From assembly GCA_001874255.1 (NCBI GenBank), contig MPDC01000018.1, forward strand, positions 1 to 64,000: DNA of 64,000 nt. Reading direction: 5' to 3'. The DNA is from Alphaproteobacteria bacterium MedPE-SWcel (lineage in GTDB: Bacteria; Pseudomonadota; Alphaproteobacteria; Rhodobacterales; Rhodobacteraceae). A model generated the notes under the pieces. That model was given only the letters and a program-made list of their open reading frames with translations, searched no databases and was not told where the DNA came from. Both the position numbers and the translations under genes were made by a program. How positions within the stretch are numbered: the stretch's first letter is position 1; every line of letters starts with the position of its first letter. Shown in pieces: positions 62,554 to 64,000 of this stretch.

Positions 62554-63389
62554 CGCGCCGCCGCCCGCAGGGTTTCATACCCGCTGAGGCGGATCTCAAG
62601 CCCCGCGACCTCGGTCAGCGTGCCGTCGACGAAACCCATCGGCGGCCCCATCAGTTTCACATCCCGCAGGCCCAGTTCGGGCAGCGTCCAGCCCATGGAA
62701 TGCGCCAGCGGCAATCGCACGCCCGGACGCGGGTTGAGCCCGGGCGCAACGTCGCGACGCCCCATCTTGAGGAAATGCGCGATGTCCCATTCCTCGCAGA
62801 GACCCTCATGCCGGGTCACCACCCAGCAATGGCCATCCTCTGCCCAGCTGCGTTTCTCTTCCGGCACGAAAACGCCGTAGACATAGCCTGCCTCATAGCC
62901 CGCCGCACGCAGTGCCGCGATCAGATAGGCGTTGATATCCACGCAGGAGCCCTGCTCCATGCTGCAGAGCTGAGGCATCTCGTCGGTCTCGTCGTAGAAC
63001 CTCGTTTCCGGATGCCCGTAGTCAAAGATCCCCGCCACATGGGACACGATGGACTGCAACCCGGCCCGACCGCCGCCTGCGGCCTCGGCAATGGCGCGCG
63101 TTTCTCCGGCCAGGGCGGCGGCACTGCGGGTGAACCGGCTGTCGCGCGGGGCAAACATCCCCTCCGGGTACTGCGGGCCAGACGTGGCATAGCGCAGCCG
63201 GACCTCGACGCGCTCCGCCTCCGGCAGCAGCACCATCACATGCTGGGCCAGTGTCGGCTCCGCCACCAGCCGCAGCCGCGCGCCAGTGACCTCGGCTGCG
63301 ATGGGGGCCGCATGCGGTGTCGCCACGCCGGGGGCAAGAACGACCTCCGTGCCGGGGGTCGCGTCAAAGGAAAAAGACAATTCGATCAT
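62550..63389 (-). CDS. Transglutaminase-like cysteine protease family protein
   Basis: A 279-residue cytoplasmic protein of the transglutaminase-like superfamily. The triad is Cys149 (EQGSCVDINAYL), His187 (EDGHCWV) and Asp202 (EEWDIAHF). The N-terminal 90 residues form a beta-rich domain. Function unknown; peptidase or isopeptide activity is inferred from the triad. ATG at 63389. Confidence 0.88.
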   Translation of the reverse strand: MIELSFSFDATPGTEVVLAPGVATPHAAPIAAEVTGARLRLVAEPTLAQHVMVLLPEAERVEVRLRYATSGPQYPEGMFAPRDSRFTRSAAALAGETRAIAEAAGGGRAGLQSIVSHVAGIFDYGHPETRFYDETDEMPQLCSMEQGSCVDINAYLIAALRAAGYEAGYVYGVFVPEEKRSWAEDGHCWVVTRHEGLCEEWDIAHFLKMGRRDVAPGLNPRPGVRLPLAHSMGWTLPELGLRDVKLMGPPMGFVDGTLTEVAGLEIRLSGYETLRAAAR

Positions 63390-63440
63390 GGGGTCACCTC
63401 ACGTCTGATCGGGGCAGGCCTACGCGGCGCAGATGACAGT

Positions 63441-64000
63441 TCAGTGACGGCCTTCGTCCTTCAGCAGAAGCAACAGGGCGACGATGGTCAGCGCAATGCC
63501 CAGCAGGATCAATCCGGTGGGCCAGCCCCGCCCCAGCGCGATTTCCCACAGGATGACCCATGTCGGCACCAGATAGGTATAGGCCATCACCTTGGCCGAG
63601 GGCAGGCGCAGCGTCGCGAATTGCAGCAGCACAAAGGTAAAGGCCGATGCGCAGAACGACAGATAGAACAACCCGATCCAGACAATCGGCTTCAACCCGG
63701 TCCAATCCGTCGCCCGCAGATCCCGCCAGCCGAATACGATCAGCACCATCGCCCCCGCCACCAGCATGCCAAAGGTGAAAACCAGCGCAGGCTCTCCGCG
63801 GTTCAACTTGCGCACCAACGGCGTATAGAGCGCATGGGCCACGCAGCCGACGAAATAGATCACCTCGCCCCGGCCAAGCTCGAACGCCAGCATCGCCGAG
63901 AGGTCGGCCCGGAAGATCACCCAGATTGCTCCGGCCCCGCCGATGGCCAGCGCCAGCGCCATGCGGGGCGTCGTCACCTGTCGCAACAGCAGCCAGCCGA
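63441..64000 (-). CDS. DMT-superfamily (EamA) transporter, partial
   Basis: The C-terminal 186 residues or so of an EamA-type permease; the start lies beyond the right edge and the frame stays open there. The second EamA domain is seen with YLVPTWVILWEIALGRGWP and ALTIVALLLLL. Substrate unknown. It runs toward the transglutaminase gene on the same strand. Confidence 0.9.
   Translation of the reverse strand, partial: GWLLLRQVTTPRMALALAIGGAGAIWVIFRADLSAMLAFELGRGEVIYFVGCVAHALYTPLVRKLNRGEPALVFTFGMLVAGAMVLIVFGWRDLRATDWTGLKPIVWIGLFYLSFCASAFTFVLLQFATLRLPSAKVMAYTYLVPTWVILWEIALGRGWPTGLILLGIALTIVALLLLLKDEGRH

Overview
The window is a gene-dense, GC-rich chromosomal segment of a marine-type alphaproteobacterium, most likely a member of the Rhodobacteraceae (Roseobacter group). 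This rests on the ATP synthase F0 order atpI-atpB-atpE-b'-b, the chvI-chvG-hprK-rapZ-EIIA-HPr cluster divergent from pckA, the rpoZ-rsh-pdxJ-acpS-lepB-rnc-era-recO cluster, a long acyl-CoA dehydrogenase of the methylsuccinyl-CoA type, and several small families common in this group. I cannot name a species. I found no tRNA, rRNA, prophage, insertion sequence or CRISPR array.

Layout, left to right. 1-3.6 kb (minus): start of tuf, a lipoprotein, parC. 3.9-8.3 kb (plus): an SH3 protein, a short-chain dehydrogenase, a HIG1-type membrane protein, a cobalamin adenosyltransferase and etfBA, closed by a strong terminator. 8.5-10.4 kb: a DUF6473-type gene divergent from hbd. 10.5-16.0 kb (minus): two-component system ChvI/ChvG, then HprK, RapZ, EIIA(Man-type), HPr and a lysophospholipid acyltransferase, with no PTS permease. 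16.4-18.0 kb: pckA with terminator. 18.1-20.6 kb (minus): SGNH lipoprotein and probable mcd. 20.7-24.1 kb (plus): TSUP exporter, CDF metal transporter, dGTPase. 24.3-36.7 kb (minus): PhoX-type phosphatase, then the housekeeping cluster recO, DUF1491, era, rnc, lepB, acpS, pdxJ, rsh, rpoZ, folK. 36.9-41.9 kb (plus): NYN nuclease, ispH, LysE exporter, DUF3429, methyltransferase, rnhA, TRIC/UPF0126 protein. 41.8-45.0 kb (minus): two GlsB/YmgE-type membrane proteins, fmt and three tandem deformylase genes. 45.1-51.5 kb: MalY-type lyase, a small unknown, glutathionyl-hydroquinone reductase, cobC-cobD, lytic transglycosylase. 51.6-58.2 kb: smc, an aminotransferase divergent from a FadR-type regulator, and a degenerate PstB-like ATPase. 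58.3-61.0 kb: atpIBEXF. 61.2-64.0 kb: DMT transporters, an ArsR regulator, a transglutaminase-like protein.

Functional threads. ETF accepts electrons from acyl-CoA dehydrogenases such as Mcd; the ethylmalonyl-CoA pathway to which Mcd belongs also needs adenosylcobalamin, for which the adenosyltransferase and CobC/CobD are present. The PTS proteins look purely regulatory. The three deformylase genes and fmt deal with N-formyl-methionine at both ends of its life.

Most unusual content: (1) a deformylase paralogue that has lost its Cys metal ligand and catalytic Glu; (2) a PstB-like protein that keeps Walker A but has lost the signature motif, the Walker B Glu and the switch His; (3) many between-operon spacers carrying their own 11-30 bp tandem duplications, which I treat as a genome-wide pattern to test; (4) two families of dispersed intergenic repeat with hairpins; (5) paired GTCA-N7-TGAC palindromes at the regulator/aminotransferase promoter. 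I did not find a convincing, wholly new multi-gene system.
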